49,403 nt of DNA from Massilia sp. (GCA_025359245.1 JANYGW010000142.1:1-49403); one strand, 5' to 3'; positions 6,976-16,481 are shown, counted from the first letter of the stretch. Numbers and translations: made by a program. The notes: generated by a model not told the origin, from the letters alone.

Positions 6976-8579
6976 TGCTGGCCTGGCTCGGCTATGCCGT
7001 GATGGTCAGCACGCTACTGAGCGGCGCCGCGTTCGCGGCCGAACGCGCGGCCCGTTTGCGGCGCGCCGGCACGCGCTGGATCTGGGCCACGGCGATCGTC
7101 GCCTCGCTGCTGCTGCCGACGGTCATCTCGTCGATCTCGATCGAGTTGCCGAATATTTTCGCGCCGCGCCATGCCAGCCATCCGCTGGTGTTGCGCGACG
7201 CGGCCAGCGTCCACCTGTCGGCGCCGGCCTGGGTCGCGCAACAGGCAGCGCCGCTGGCCGCCGCCCTGCCGCGCAACCCCGACCCGCTGGTCAAGCGCGC
7301 CTGGCTGGCCGTCTCCGCGGCGATGCTGCTGGCGCTCGCTGCCAGCGCCGTGCTGCTGCACCTGCGCAAACGGCGCTGGCTGGCGCGGCGCATCGGCGGC
7401 GTCGATGTCTATGTGACGACGGACGCGGGTCCGGCCGTGGTGGGCCTGCTGCGCTCACGCATCGTGCTGCCCCTGTGGCTGACCGAGGCGCCGCCGGCCC
7501 AGCTGGCACTGGTCATGGCGCACGAAAAAGCGCACCTCGACGCGCGCGATCCGCAGTTGCTCAGCGTGGCCCTGTGCCTGCTGGTGCTGATGCCGTGGAA
7601 CCTGCCGCTGTGGTGGCAGTTGCGCCGCCTGCGGCATGCGATCGAAGTCGATTGCGATGCCCGCGTGCTGCACGCCGGCCACGACCTGCGCCAATACGGC
7701 GCGGCGCTGGTCGACGTCGGCCAGCGCCATGCGGGCCATGTCGGCGCGGTGGCGGCGATGGCCGAATCGCGCTCGCTGCTCGAACAGCGTATCCGCATCA
7801 TGGTCGCCGCGCCGGGACGCTGGAGCAGGGCCGGCGCCGTGCTGCTGGCGGCGACGGCACTGTGCATGGCGGCGGCCGCGGCGCAACTGGCGCCGCCGAA
7901 TGGCGCCGCGCCGACTCCGATGGTCGCGCGTGGGGACCTGCCGCAAGAGATCCGTTTGTCGCCATCAAGCCTGCTCGCCTACGAAGGCACCTTCCAGCTC
8001 GAAGAATTCCAGACCATCACAATAACGCGGGATGGCCGCCGCCTGTGGAGCCAGGTCAACGGGCAGGAAAAACTGGAACTCTATGCCGAGCACCAGGACC
8101 AGTTCTTCTCGCGCGATATCAACGCCAAGGTGCGCTTTCAGCGCGACCCGAAAGGCCGCGTCAATGCGCTGGTGCTCGAACGCCCTGGCGTGCAACGGCC
8201 GGCGCCACGCATTGATGACGAGGCCGCCGCCGCGCTGGCCGACAAGATCGCCCGCTACTGCGCGCGTAGCGGCCCGATTCCGGGTGGCGAAGCGGCCTTG
8301 CGGCGCAACGCCGACGCGGTCAACACTGGTGTCTTTGTCGCGTCCGACCTGACCCCGGCGTTTGCCGCCCAGGTCGCGTCGAACATGCCGGCGATGCTCA
8401 AGCACACCGCCGAACCGGCGCCGGGCAAGCTGGTGTCGATCGCGTTCCTGCGGGTCAACCGGGACACCGGCGAGGACGTGTACCGGGTCGAGTACGAACA
8501 GCGCATCTTCGATTTTTTCCTGCTGTTCGATTCGAAAGGCAAGGTCGCACAGGCGTGGCTGTGGGACGTGCCGAAGTAA
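6975..8579 (+). CDS. M56 family metallopeptidase (BlaR1/MecR1-like membrane protease)
   Basis: A 534-residue membrane protein. Hydrophobic helices occur near residues 2-16, 36-52 and 105-125, followed by the gluzincin motif HEKAH (His183, Glu184, His187) and a further helix pair around 200-215 and 285-305. The C-terminal 220 residues are soluble and probably periplasmic, but they are not the penicillin-binding sensor of BlaR1, so the inducer is unlikely to be a beta-lactam by that route. By family analogy, signal detection activates the protease and leads to loss of the BlaI-type repressor encoded just upstream. ATG at 6975 overlaps the repressor stop; a GTG at 6972 is an equal alternative. 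The stop lies one base before the convergent porin stop. Confidence 0.88.
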   Translation: MLAWLGYAVMVSTLLSGAAFAAERAARLRRAGTRWIWATAIVASLLLPTVISSISIELPNIFAPRHASHPLVLRDAASVHLSAPAWVAQQAAPLAAALPRNPDPLVKRAWLAVSAAMLLALAASAVLLHLRKRRWLARRIGGVDVYVTTDAGPAVVGLLRSRIVLPLWLTEAPPAQLALVMAHEKAHLDARDPQLLSVALCLLVLMPWNLPLWWQLRRLRHAIEVDCDARVLHAGHDLRQYGAALVDVGQRHAGHVGAVAAMAESRSLLEQRIRIMVAAPGRWSRAGAVLLAATALCMAAAAAQLAPPNGAAPTPMVARGDLPQEIRLSPSSLLAYEGTFQLEEFQTITITRDGRRLWSQVNGQEKLELYAEHQDQFFSRDINAKVRFQRDPKGRVNALVLERPGVQRPAPRIDDEAAAALADKIARYCARSGPIPGGEAALRRNADAVNTGVFVASDLTPAFAAQVASNMPAMLKHTAEPAPGKLVSIAFLRVNRDTGEDVYRVEYEQRIFDFFLLFDSKGKVAQAWLWDVPK

Positions 8580-8580
8580 T

Positions 8581-9654
8581 TCAAAAGCTGTGCAGCAATC
8601 CCAGCTGCACGCCGCTGATCTGCCCGCCCGGCAGCGGCGAGCGGATCTGCGCGGCGGGCGCCACCACGGCCGAGCCGCCCGGGAAAAAGCTGTTGCGCTG
8701 GCCGTCCTGCGACAGGCGCGACAGCGCACTGTAGATACTGGTGCGCCTGGACAGCACCTGCCGCACCATCACGCTCAGTTCGCTTGCATCGCCGTGCCCG
8801 GCGCCGCTGCGCTGGTCTTGCAGCCCGGCCCAGCCAAACGCCAGCGACGTGGCGGGCAGCCACTGCCAGCGCGCCGACAGCGAATACAGCCGGGTCGACA
8901 AGCTGCCGTCGGGACGCTGTTCGCGGCCAGCCGCGCCGAACATGGTCCAGCGCGGCGTCATCGCATACGAGGCGCCGACGCTGGAGCGGCGGATGCTGAG
9001 CGTGGCACTGGCCGCCTTGATCAGTTCATGGTTGGCGCCCAGGTACAGCGGCCCTTGTTCGTACTCGGCCGCAAAATGCAGGTTCTGGTTGCTGGCCGTC
9101 TCCGGCGCCGGCGCCGCACCGCCGCTGGCGCCGCGCGCCAGCAAGGCCTGCAGCTTGACCCCGCCGAGACTGGGCGAGATCAGCGCGATCGCATTGTCGA
9201 CGCGCGGCGGCGCGCCGAACAGGTTGTTCCAGCCCGAGCCCTGGGTGGCGCTGGTAAACGCATCGTACTTGCCGTTCATATAAAACTGCGGCGTGTTCTG
9301 GCGCCCGAGCCGCACTTCCCCGAAGCGCCCGGCCAGCCCGACCCAGGCCTGGCGGTTGGCCAGCCGGTTGGCGTCGGGCGCGCTGCCGTCGTCCTGGTTC
9401 AGGCCGATCTCGATGACAAACGCCGTGCGCAAGCCGCCGCCAAGTGCGTGCGTACCGCGCAGGCCGATCCGGCTCGCCAGCAAGCCGCTCGAATCGAGCC
9501 GCACGGCGGCCGGTACGCCATCGGCCGCAATCCGGGTCGCGAACATATCGAGCACGCCGTAGGTCGTCACGCCATCCTGCGCGTGCGCCGCGCCGCTGGC
9601 GGCCAGGCAGAGCGCGGCCGTGCGCAATCGCGTTCCAGCATCGATACCAGGCAT
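8581..9654 (-). CDS. Gram-negative general porin (OmpC/PhoE-type, betaproteobacterial)
   Basis: A 357-residue outer-membrane porin. The N-terminus has a signal peptide (LRTAALCLAASGAAHAQ), then the typical first strand VTTYGVLDMFAT. Alternating beta strands with R/G/Y-rich turns continue to the terminal aromatic residue in LLHSF, the C-terminal Phe signature recognised by BamA. It should form a trimeric 16-stranded diffusion channel; selectivity is unknown. The start at 9654 puts the signal peptide near the N-terminus; a longer frame to 9720 adds an unlikely acidic leader. It is divergent from the hybrid kinase gene and could be its target, but no operator evidence was found. Confidence 0.88.
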   Translation of the reverse strand: MPGIDAGTRLRTAALCLAASGAAHAQDGVTTYGVLDMFATRIAADGVPAAVRLDSSGLLASRIGLRGTHALGGGLRTAFVIEIGLNQDDGSAPDANRLANRQAWVGLAGRFGEVRLGRQNTPQFYMNGKYDAFTSATQGSGWNNLFGAPPRVDNAIALISPSLGGVKLQALLARGASGGAAPAPETASNQNLHFAAEYEQGPLYLGANHELIKAASATLSIRRSSVGASYAMTPRWTMFGAAGREQRPDGSLSTRLYSLSARWQWLPATSLAFGWAGLQDQRSGAGHGDASELSVMVRQVLSRRTSIYSALSRLSQDGQRNSFFPGGSAVVAPAAQIRSPLPGGQISGVQLGLLHSF

Positions 9655-9793
9655 GCGGCCCTCCCGTCGAATCTCTTGATCACCTGCAACAGCATAGTCA
9701 AGATCGCCCCAAACTGCCACCGCAAATTGTCGCCCCGAATAATGCTTGGTCTTGCATGTGAGAATCCGCTATCCTTTGTCGATATCGTCAACC

Positions 9794-12700
9794 ATGCGCT
9801 CCTCGTCGAATGGAAAACCTAGCGTGATCGCCGTGCGAACCTTGTTGCAGATGTGCGCGCTGGCCTTGTGCGCGGCCGTGCTGCAGGTGCGCGCCGCCGA
9901 GCCGCCCCAGGCCAGCGTGGCGCTGACGGCGCTCGAACTGGCCTGGGTGCGCGACCATCCGGTGGTCACGCTGGCCGTTGACCAGGCCAATCCGCCGCTG
10001 AACTTCCGCCGCGCCGACACCGACACCGACTCGTTCGCCGGCGCCTCGATCGATTACGCCAACCTGATTGCGGCCAAGACCGGGCTGAAGCTGCGCTTTG
10101 CCGGCTCCAGCTGGAACGACGCGCTGAAAAAGGCGATGGCGCACGAGGTCGACGGCGTGATGGGCGCGCGCGAACGGCCCGAACGCAAGCTGCGCCTGAA
10201 CTTCACCACGCCCTACCTGGAGTTTCCGATCGCGATGGCCACCCGCGCCGGCTACCCGCTGGCGCGCGAACTGCGCGACTTTGCCGGCAAGCGCGTGGCG
10301 GTGGTCAAAAATACCGTGCGCATTCCCGTGATCCAGGCGCGCTGCCCCGAGTGCATCGTGGTCGAAGTGGCCGACCCCAAGGACGGCATGCAGCACCTGC
10401 TCAAGGGCGAGGCCGACGCCTTCTTCGACGACCTGCCGGTGGTCCAGCGCCAAATCAGCGAGTCCGGCAGCGGGTTCAAGATCGCCTTGCTGTACTACTA
10501 CTCGGACGCGGCGACGGTGCGCTTCGCGCTGCGCAACGACCAGCCCGAGCTATTGGCGATCTTCAACAAGGGCCTGGCCGCGATCCGCGCCGACGAGCAT
10601 GAACTGATCCGTGCGCGCTGGCTCAGCACGGCGACCGGGATCAGCGTGCAGCGCGATATTGCGTTCAGCGAAGCGCAGCGCGCCTGGCTGCAGGGCCACC
10701 CGGTGATGCGGGTCGGCTACGACGGTGCGCGCGCGCCGATCGAATCGGTGGGCGAAGACCGCAAGCCGCGCGGCATTTCGATCGAATACCTGAACCGCAT
10801 CGAGGAAATGCTGGGCGTGCGCCTGCAGTTCGTCCAGGGCAACAGCGTGACGGACTTGCTGGGCATGGCGCGGCGCAAGGAGATCGACCTGATCGCCTCG
10901 ATCGCGTCCGCCCCCGAGCGGCGTGCCTACCTGTCCTTCAGCGATACCTACTTGAAGACGCCGGTCGTCATTTTCAGCCCGATCGGGTCGCCGCCGGCGG
11001 GAGGCATGGCTGGCCTGACCGGCAAGCGCAGCGCATTCATCGGCAACACCTCGATCGAAGCCCAGCTGCGGCATGACTGGCCGGGCATCACGCTGGTGCC
11101 GGTGAATAATTTCCGGGCCGCGGTCGAGGCCATGCGCAAGGGCCAGGTCGACGCCTATGTCGGTGAGCTGCTGACCGGCACCCACCAGATGGCCGACCTG
11201 GGCGCCACCGATATTCACATTTCTGGCGAGACCGATTATCAGTATGAATTTAGCGTGGCCGTGCGCAGCGACTGGCCGGAACTGCTGCCCATGCTCAATC
11301 AGGCGCTGGCGGCGATCCCCAAGAACGAGCGCGACGGCTTTCGCCAGAAATGGTCGACCATTCATTATGCGCACGATGTCGACTACCGGCCGCTGGGCGC
11401 GCTGCTGCTGGCCATGGCGGCGGCGGTGGCCTTCATCGTGCAGCTGCGGCGCATGGTCGCGCGCCGCACCGCCGACCTCGAACGCGAGGTGGCGATCCGC
11501 AGCGCCAACGAAAGCGAGTTGCTGCACTACCGGCGCCACCTGCAGGACCTGGTCGACGAGCGCACCCGCGAACTGATCAGCGCCAAGGAAGAGGCGGTGG
11601 CGGCCAGCCGTGCGAAGAGCGTGTTCCTGTCGAACATGAGCCATGAATTGCGCACGCCGCTCAATGCGATCCTGGGCTTTTCGGCGCTGCTGCGGCACGA
11701 CGCCAATATGTCGCAGGCGCAGAAAGCGACGCTGGACCTGATCAACCGCAGCGGCGAAAACCTGCTCAGCCTGATCAACGAAGTACTTGATATGTCAAAG
11801 ATCGAGGCCGAGCGGCTGACGCTGAAGAAGGTCTGCTTCAACCTGGGCACCACGCTGGCCGATGTCGCCGGCCTGATGCGCCAGCGCGCCGAGGTCAAGC
11901 AATTGCAGCTCATCGTCGAATCCGACCCCGGCCTGCCGCAGTACGTGTGGTGCGACGAAAACAAGCTGCGCCAGATGCTGATCAACCTGCTCGGCAATGC
12001 CATCAAGTTCACCGAACGCGGCACCGTCTCCTTGCGCGTGGCCGTGCTGGCGGCGGCGCTGCCGGACAGCCTGACGCTGGTGTTCGAAGTGCGCGACAGC
12101 GGCATCGGCATCAGCGTCGAAGACCAGGCCCAGGTCTTCGAATCGTTCTTCCAGGCGCGCACCCGCAACGACCAGCAAGGCACCGGCCTGGGGCTGCCCA
12201 TCACCAGCAAGCTGGCGGCGCTGATGGGCGGCAACCTGACGCTGAGCAGCGAAGTCGGGGTCGGCTCGTGCTTCCGCATCGAACTGCCGGTCCAGCCGGG
12301 CGACGCGTGGGAAGCCGGCTGGGCCGACGTCAAGCGCGGCCGCGTGACCGCCATCGCGCCGGGCCAGCCGGCCTGCCGCATCCTGATCGTCGAAGACCAG
12401 CTGGAAAACTGGGTGCTGCTGCAGCACTTGCTCGAGCAGGTCGGCTTCGCGGTGCGCGTGGTCCACAACGGCCAGCTCGGCATCGACGCCTTTTGCACAT
12501 GGCGCCCGCACCTGATCTGGATGGACGTGCGCATGCCGGTGATGGACGGCCTCGAAGCGACGCGCAAGATCCGCGCGCTCGACGGCGGCGCCGACGTCAA
12601 GATCGTCGCCGTCACGGCCTCGGCGTTCCAGGACGAGCGCGCGCTGATCATGGCGGTCGGCATGGATGATTTCATCTGCAAGCCCTACCGCGAAGACGAG

Positions 12701-12991
12701 ATTTTCGACTGCCTGACCCACCACCTGCATATCGACTTCGTGCGCGCAGCGCTGGAAGAGCCGGCCGACGACAGCGCCGCGGACGACGTGGGCGAGCTGC
12801 ATGCTGCCGACTTCGACCCCTTGCCGGCGCCGCTGCGCGCAACGCTGCGTTCTGCCCTGATGGCGCTCGACCCGGCCCAGCTGGCCGTGGTAGTGGCGCA
12901 AATCGAACTGGAGTGGCCCGAACTGGCCGCCAAGATCGGCAAGATGACGCGCGCCTCGCTGTTCCGCGAAGTATGCGAAATGATTGCGTGA
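9794..12991 (+). CDS. BvgS-like hybrid sensor histidine kinase with two periplasmic solute-binding domains
   Basis: A protein of about 1065 residues. After a signal/anchor segment (about 10-32) come two tandem SBP_bac_3 (Venus flytrap) domains, about 40-270 and 289-525, the layout of BvgS/EvgS-type sensors. A membrane helix lies at about 534-552, then a coiled-coil linker. The HisKA domain has phospho-acceptor His617 (SHELRTPLN). The HATPase domain has the N box (LINLLGNAIKF) and the glycine boxes DSGIGI and GTGLGL. A receiver domain with Asp911 (MDVRMP) and Lys in CKPY follows, then a roughly 90-residue tail. There is no complete Hpt motif in the tail (no HxxKG-type signature), so a separate phosphotransfer partner may be needed. 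ATG at 9794 is preferred; GTG at 9824 is possible. Confidence 0.88.
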   Translation: MRSSSNGKPSVIAVRTLLQMCALALCAAVLQVRAAEPPQASVALTALELAWVRDHPVVTLAVDQANPPLNFRRADTDTDSFAGASIDYANLIAAKTGLKLRFAGSSWNDALKKAMAHEVDGVMGARERPERKLRLNFTTPYLEFPIAMATRAGYPLARELRDFAGKRVAVVKNTVRIPVIQARCPECIVVEVADPKDGMQHLLKGEADAFFDDLPVVQRQISESGSGFKIALLYYYSDAATVRFALRNDQPELLAIFNKGLAAIRADEHELIRARWLSTATGISVQRDIAFSEAQRAWLQGHPVMRVGYDGARAPIESVGEDRKPRGISIEYLNRIEEMLGVRLQFVQGNSVTDLLGMARRKEIDLIASIASAPERRAYLSFSDTYLKTPVVIFSPIGSPPAGGMAGLTGKRSAFIGNTSIEAQLRHDWPGITLVPVNNFRAAVEAMRKGQVDAYVGELLTGTHQMADLGATDIHISGETDYQYEFSVAVRSDWPELLPMLNQALAAIPKNERDGFRQKWSTIHYAHDVDYRPLGALLLAMAAAVAFIVQLRRMVARRTADLEREVAIRSANESELLHYRRHLQDLVDERTRELISAKEEAVAASRAKSVFLSNMSHELRTPLNAILGFSALLRHDANMSQAQKATLDLINRSGENLLSLINEVLDMSKIEAERLTLKKVCFNLGTTLADVAGLMRQRAEVKQLQLIVESDPGLPQYVWCDENKLRQMLINLLGNAIKFTERGTVSLRVAVLAAALPDSLTLVFEVRDSGIGISVEDQAQVFESFFQARTRNDQQGTGLGLPITSKLAALMGGNLTLSSEVGVGSCFRIELPVQPGDAWEAGWADVKRGRVTAIAPGQPACRILIVEDQLENWVLLQHLLEQVGFAVRVVHNGQLGIDAFCTWRPHLIWMDVRMPVMDGLEATRKIRALDGGADVKIVAVTASAFQDERALIMAVGMDDFICKPYREDEIFDCLTHHLHIDFVRAALEEPADDSAADDVGELHAADFDPLPAPLRATLRSALMALDPAQLAVVVAQIELEWPELAAKIGKMTRASLFREVCEMIA

Positions 12992-13043
12992 CTACGTACG
13001 CGGCTTAACGGAAGCGGCGCGCGCAAGGGCCTACAGTGGCAGC

Positions 13044-13916
13044 ATGAGTGCGATCCATATCGGCATTTCCGGCTGGCGCTACGAGCCATGGCGCGGGGCC
13101 TTCTATCCGGACGGCCTGCGCCAGGATGCCGAGCTGCACTATGCGTCGCGCGCAGTGACCTCGATCGAAATCAACGGTTCCTTCTATGCGCTGCAAAAGC
13201 CCGACAGCTACGCCGCCTGGTAGGCGGCCACGCCGCCCGGCTTCGTGTTCAGCGTCAAGGGCAACCGCTTCATCACCCACGTCAAGCGCTTGCGCGAGAT
13301 CGACGGACCGCTGGCCAACGTGCTGGCCTCGGGCGTATTCAAGCTGCGCGAAAAACTGGGGCCCTTCCTGTGGCAGTTTCCGCCCAATTTCCAGTTCGAT
13401 CCCGGCCGCATGGAGCATTTCCTGAGCCTGCTGCCGCACGATACCGAGCAGGGCCTGGCGCTGGCGCGCAAGCACGAAGCGCGCATGGCGGGCCGGGTCG
13501 CGCTGGAAGTGGACCACAAGCGCAAGCTCAGGCACGCCATTGAAATTCGCCACGACAGCTTCGTCGATCCGGCCTTCATCGCGCTGCTGCGCAAGTACAA
13601 GGTGGCGCTGGTGGTAGCCGATACGCCCAAATGGCCGTCGTTCGAGGATGTGACGGCCGACTACATGTACCTGCGCCTGCACGGCGACAAGGAACTGTAT
13701 GCGAGCGGCTACGGCAAGGCGGCGCTGGCGCGCTGGGCCCAGCGGATCACGGCATGGAGCGAAGGCGGGCAGCCGGACGACGCGCGCCTGATGTCAACCC
13801 ATGCGGCGCCAAAGCGGAATGGGCGCGATGTGTTCTGCTATTTCGACAACGACGTCAAAGTGCGCGCGCCGGCCGATGCGCGCGCGCTGATTCAGATGTT
13901 GGGACTGGCCGCGTGA
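13044..13916 (+). pseudogene. DUF72 family protein gene interrupted by an in-frame amber codon
   Basis: Reads as a DUF72 (YecE-like) TIM-barrel protein of about 290 residues, starting MSAIHIGISGWRYEPWRG. An in-frame TAG at 13221-13223 falls between SYAAW and AATPPGFVFSVKG. The frame does not change: both halves are collinear, and the downstream half continues intact through RFITHVKRL, VEVDHKRKL, RHDSF, YLRLHG and HAAPKRNGRDVFCYFDND. A single C-to-T change (CAG to TAG) would explain it. Either this is a young pseudogene, a sequencing error, or the codon is read through. A GTG at 13245 could allow separate translation of the rest. The last 25 bases overlap the convergent Cys-rich gene. Confidence 0.85.
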
Positions 13917-14104
13917 ATCTTGATGACGCGCCGTGCGCTCGGTTCGGCGGCCGGCGTGGCGCAGGCATTGCAGCTGTCGCAGCCGCTGCCGCAGCCGGCT
14001 TTCGGCGCGGCCTTCTGTCCGCGCCACTTGGCCGGCAGGTAGCGCACTCCCGCATACCAGGCGGCTGCGCCGACGATCAGGACCACGATCAGGTTCTCAA
14101 TCAT
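13892..14104 (-). CDS. FeoB-associated Cys-rich membrane protein
   Basis: A 70-residue protein with one N-terminal transmembrane helix (NLIVVLIVGAAAWYAGV, about 4-20) and a short Cys cluster CGSGCDSCNAC at about 38-48. The family lies next to feoB in many proteobacteria and is thought to be a FeoC-like accessory factor or iron/Fe-S-binding partner of FeoB; its biochemical role is not settled. It starts one base after the FeoB stop on the same strand, so it is the last gene of feoA-feoB-this. Its 3' end overlaps the DUF72 gene by 25 bases. Confidence 0.85.
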   Translation of the reverse strand: MIENLIVVLIVGAAAWYAGVRYLPAKWRGQKAAPKAGCGSGCDSCNACATPAAEPSARRVIKIHAASPNI

Positions 14105-14105
14105 G

Positions 14106-15995
14106 TCAGCTCCCCAGCATCGCCAGCGCGATGCGGTAGGTCAGGAACGAAGCCGCGTAGGCCAGCGCGAACATGTAGCCGGCCATGATCAGCGGATAGC
14201 GCAGGCTGTTGGTTTCGCGCTTGACGACCGACAGCGTGGACATGCACTGCGGCGCGAACACATACCAGGCCAGCAGCGACAACGCGGTCGGCAAGCTCCA
14301 CGACTGCGCGATGATCGGCGTGAGCGACGTGGCCAGCGCGTCACCGGTCTGGGACAGCGCGTACACGGTGCCGAGCGCGCCGACCGCCACTTCGCGCGCG
14401 GCCATGCCGGGCACCAGCGCAATGCAGATCTGCCAGCCGAAACCGATCGGCGCGAAGATCACCGCCAGGCCGCGGCCCAGCATGCCGGCCACGCTGTAAT
14501 AGATCGGCGGGTGGGTCGCGCCTTCGGGCGCGCCCGGGAAGGTCGACAAAAACCACAGCAGCACCATCAGCGTCAGGATGATGGTGCCGACCCGCGACAG
14601 GAATATCCGCGCCCGCTCCCACAGGCCCAGCGCCAGGTTCTGCAGGTGCGGCCAGTGATAGCTTGGCAGTTCGAGCATCAGCGGCTGGTTGCGGTTGCCG
14701 CCCATGGTGCGCTTGAGGATCCAGGCCACCGCCATCGCCGACGCGATACCCGCAAAGTACAGCACGAACAGCACCAGGCCCTGCAGGCTGACCATGCCGT
14801 AGACCTCGCGGTCGGGGATGAAGGCGGCGATGATCAGCGCGTACACGGGCAGGCGCGCCGAACACGTCATCAACGGCGCGATCATGATCGTCACCAGACG
14901 GTCGCGCGGATTCTGGATGGTGCGCGCGGCCATGATGCCGGGGATCGCGCAGGCGAACGACGACAGCAGCGGAATGAAGGCGCGGCCCGACAGCCCGACT
15001 CCGCCCATCATGCGGTCCAGCAGGAAGGCGGCGCGCGGCAGGTAGCCGCAGTCTTCCAGCACCAGGATAAAGAAGAACAGGATCAGGATCTGCGGCAGGA
15101 ACACCAGCACGCTGCCGACGCCGCCGAGGATGCCCTCGACCAGCAGGCTGCGCAACAGGCCGTCGGCCATGTGGGTTCCCAGCCAGGCGCCGCACGACTG
15201 CACGGCCGCGGTGATCATGTCCATCGGCAGCTTGGCCCAGCTGAACACGGCCTGGAACACCAAAAACATGATGGCGGCCAGCAGCAGCGGGCCGACCACC
15301 GGATGGAGCACGATATGGTCGATCTGCTCGGTCAGGTTGCCGGTGTCGTGTTCGTGGCTGGTGCAGGCGTCGAGGATGCGGCGCACCTGGCGCTGGGTCT
15401 CTTCGACCGGCACCGCGTCGATCGCCGACAGCGGCAGCGCCTTGGCCGGCGCCACGCGCGGCAGCAGGTCGAGCGCGGCCAGCAGGGCTTTTTCGCCGCC
15501 GCTCTGGACCGCCACCGTTTCGATGACCGGCATGCCCAGTTCGCGTTCGAGCTGGGCGACGTCGATCGCGATGCCGCGCTTTTTGGCGACATCGACCATG
15601 TTCAGCGCCAGCACCATCGGCAGGCCGAGGCGCTTGATCTCGAGCACCAGGCGCAGGTTCAGGCGCAAGTTGGTGGCGCTGACCACGCACACGACCAGGT
15701 CGGGCGCCTGTTCGCCGGCGCGCAGGCCGGCCACCACGTCGCGCGTGATCGCTTCATCGGGGGTGGTGGCGGACAGGCTGTAGGCGCCCGGCAGGTCGAG
15801 CACGCGGAACGGGCGCCCGGCCGGCGACGTGAAGCTGCCTTCCTTGCGTTCGATGGTCACGCCGGCGTAGTTGGCGACCTTCTGGCGCGCGCCGGTCAGG
15901 CGGTTGAACAGCGCCGTCTTGCCGCAATTGGGGTTGCCCAGCAAGGCGATCAGCGGCGTGTGGTCCGCGGCTTGGCTCGGCATCGGGGTACTCAT
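14106..15995 (-). CDS. feoB: Ferrous iron transport protein B
   Basis: A 629-residue Fe(II) transporter of the inner membrane. The N-terminal G-protein domain has G1 GNPNCGKT (20-27), G3 DLPG (67-70) and G4 NMVD (132-135). A GDI-like helical region follows to about 260, then the membrane part with two Gate motifs, including the Cys-containing LSSFACAIPGIMAARTI and LMTCSARLPVYAL, and late helices with FAPQCMSTL. It is shorter than the E. coli protein (about 770) but within the range for the family. It is four bases after feoA and abuts the Cys-rich gene, forming an operon probably controlled by the Fur box at 16408. Confidence 0.95.
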   Translation of the reverse strand: MSTPMPSQAADHTPLIALLGNPNCGKTALFNRLTGARQKVANYAGVTIERKEGSFTSPAGRPFRVLDLPGAYSLSATTPDEAITRDVVAGLRAGEQAPDLVVCVVSATNLRLNLRLVLEIKRLGLPMVLALNMVDVAKKRGIAIDVAQLERELGMPVIETVAVQSGGEKALLAALDLLPRVAPAKALPLSAIDAVPVEETQRQVRRILDACTSHEHDTGNLTEQIDHIVLHPVVGPLLLAAIMFLVFQAVFSWAKLPMDMITAAVQSCGAWLGTHMADGLLRSLLVEGILGGVGSVLVFLPQILILFFFILVLEDCGYLPRAAFLLDRMMGGVGLSGRAFIPLLSSFACAIPGIMAARTIQNPRDRLVTIMIAPLMTCSARLPVYALIIAAFIPDREVYGMVSLQGLVLFVLYFAGIASAMAVAWILKRTMGGNRNQPLMLELPSYHWPHLQNLALGLWERARIFLSRVGTIILTLMVLLWFLSTFPGAPEGATHPPIYYSVAGMLGRGLAVIFAPIGFGWQICIALVPGMAAREVAVGALGTVYALSQTGDALATSLTPIIAQSWSLPTALSLLAWYVFAPQCMSTLSVVKRETNSLRYPLIMAGYMFALAYAASFLTYRIALAMLGS

Positions 15996-15999
15996 GCGA

Positions 16000-16266
16000 C
16001 TATTCCGGCTTGATCGAGATCAGGGCGGCCTCGAAACGGCGCAGCGCGAAGGTGGAATGCCCGACCTTGACCGCGATCGGGTCGCCGCCCGGCATGCCGC
16101 GCTTGAGCACGCGGATCCGCTCGCCCGGGACGAAACCGAGCTCCATCAGGCGGCGCGCCACATCCACGCCCGCATCGACCTGCGACGCAGGGGCGAGGTG
16201 GATCACGGTGCCGCTCTGGCCCGCCATCAGCGAGTCCAGCGTAATAAGGAGAGGAGCTTGGGTCAT
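16000..16266 (-). CDS. feoA: Ferrous iron transport protein A (FeoA)
   Basis: An 88-residue cytosolic SH3-like beta-barrel protein that supports FeoB-mediated Fe(II) uptake. Core motifs are the RLMELGFVPGERIRVLKRG hairpin and the closing strands DPIAVKVGHSTFALRRFEA, which match the FeoA domain. It is first in the feoAB-Cys-rich operon; a Fur box lies about 140 bases upstream and is shared with the divergent bfd gene. Confidence 0.93.
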   Translation of the reverse strand: MTQAPLLITLDSLMAGQSGTVIHLAPASQVDAGVDVARRLMELGFVPGERIRVLKRGMPGGDPIAVKVGHSTFALRRFEAALISIKPE

Positions 16267-16407
16267 AAAAGTCGCTTCAGTCGCGTGGAGATTCTTGTTT
16301 CACGTTGGATATTAGCATCATAAACGCAAATGCGAACTATTTCTATTCAGCTTATGCTTAAATTGCTTGCATTCGTCGTCGAGTTCCGACAAAATAGGAA
16401 TCGAAGT

Positions 16408-16426
16408 GAGAATGATTCTCATTATA
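16408..16426. promoter_or_regulatory. Fur box between feoA and bfd
   Basis: GAGAATGATTCTCATTATA matches the 19-base Fur consensus at about 16 positions, with the inner AATGATTCTCATT dyad strongly conserved. It is the only such match seen in the 215-base divergent region. On the minus strand it overlaps TATAAT, a good -10 for the feo operon. Iron-loaded Fur would therefore repress feoAB and could also affect bfd-tonB, whose start is 56 bases to the right. Confidence 0.82.
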
Positions 16427-16481
16427 GACCAAGCGGCGGTAACACGCTGACGCCACACAAAGAAAGCGGGAAGGTGCATCA

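Noticed and set aside
14103..16013. Open frame of 636 codons opposite feoB
   Set aside because: Antisense shadow; feoB has clear G motifs and operon context.
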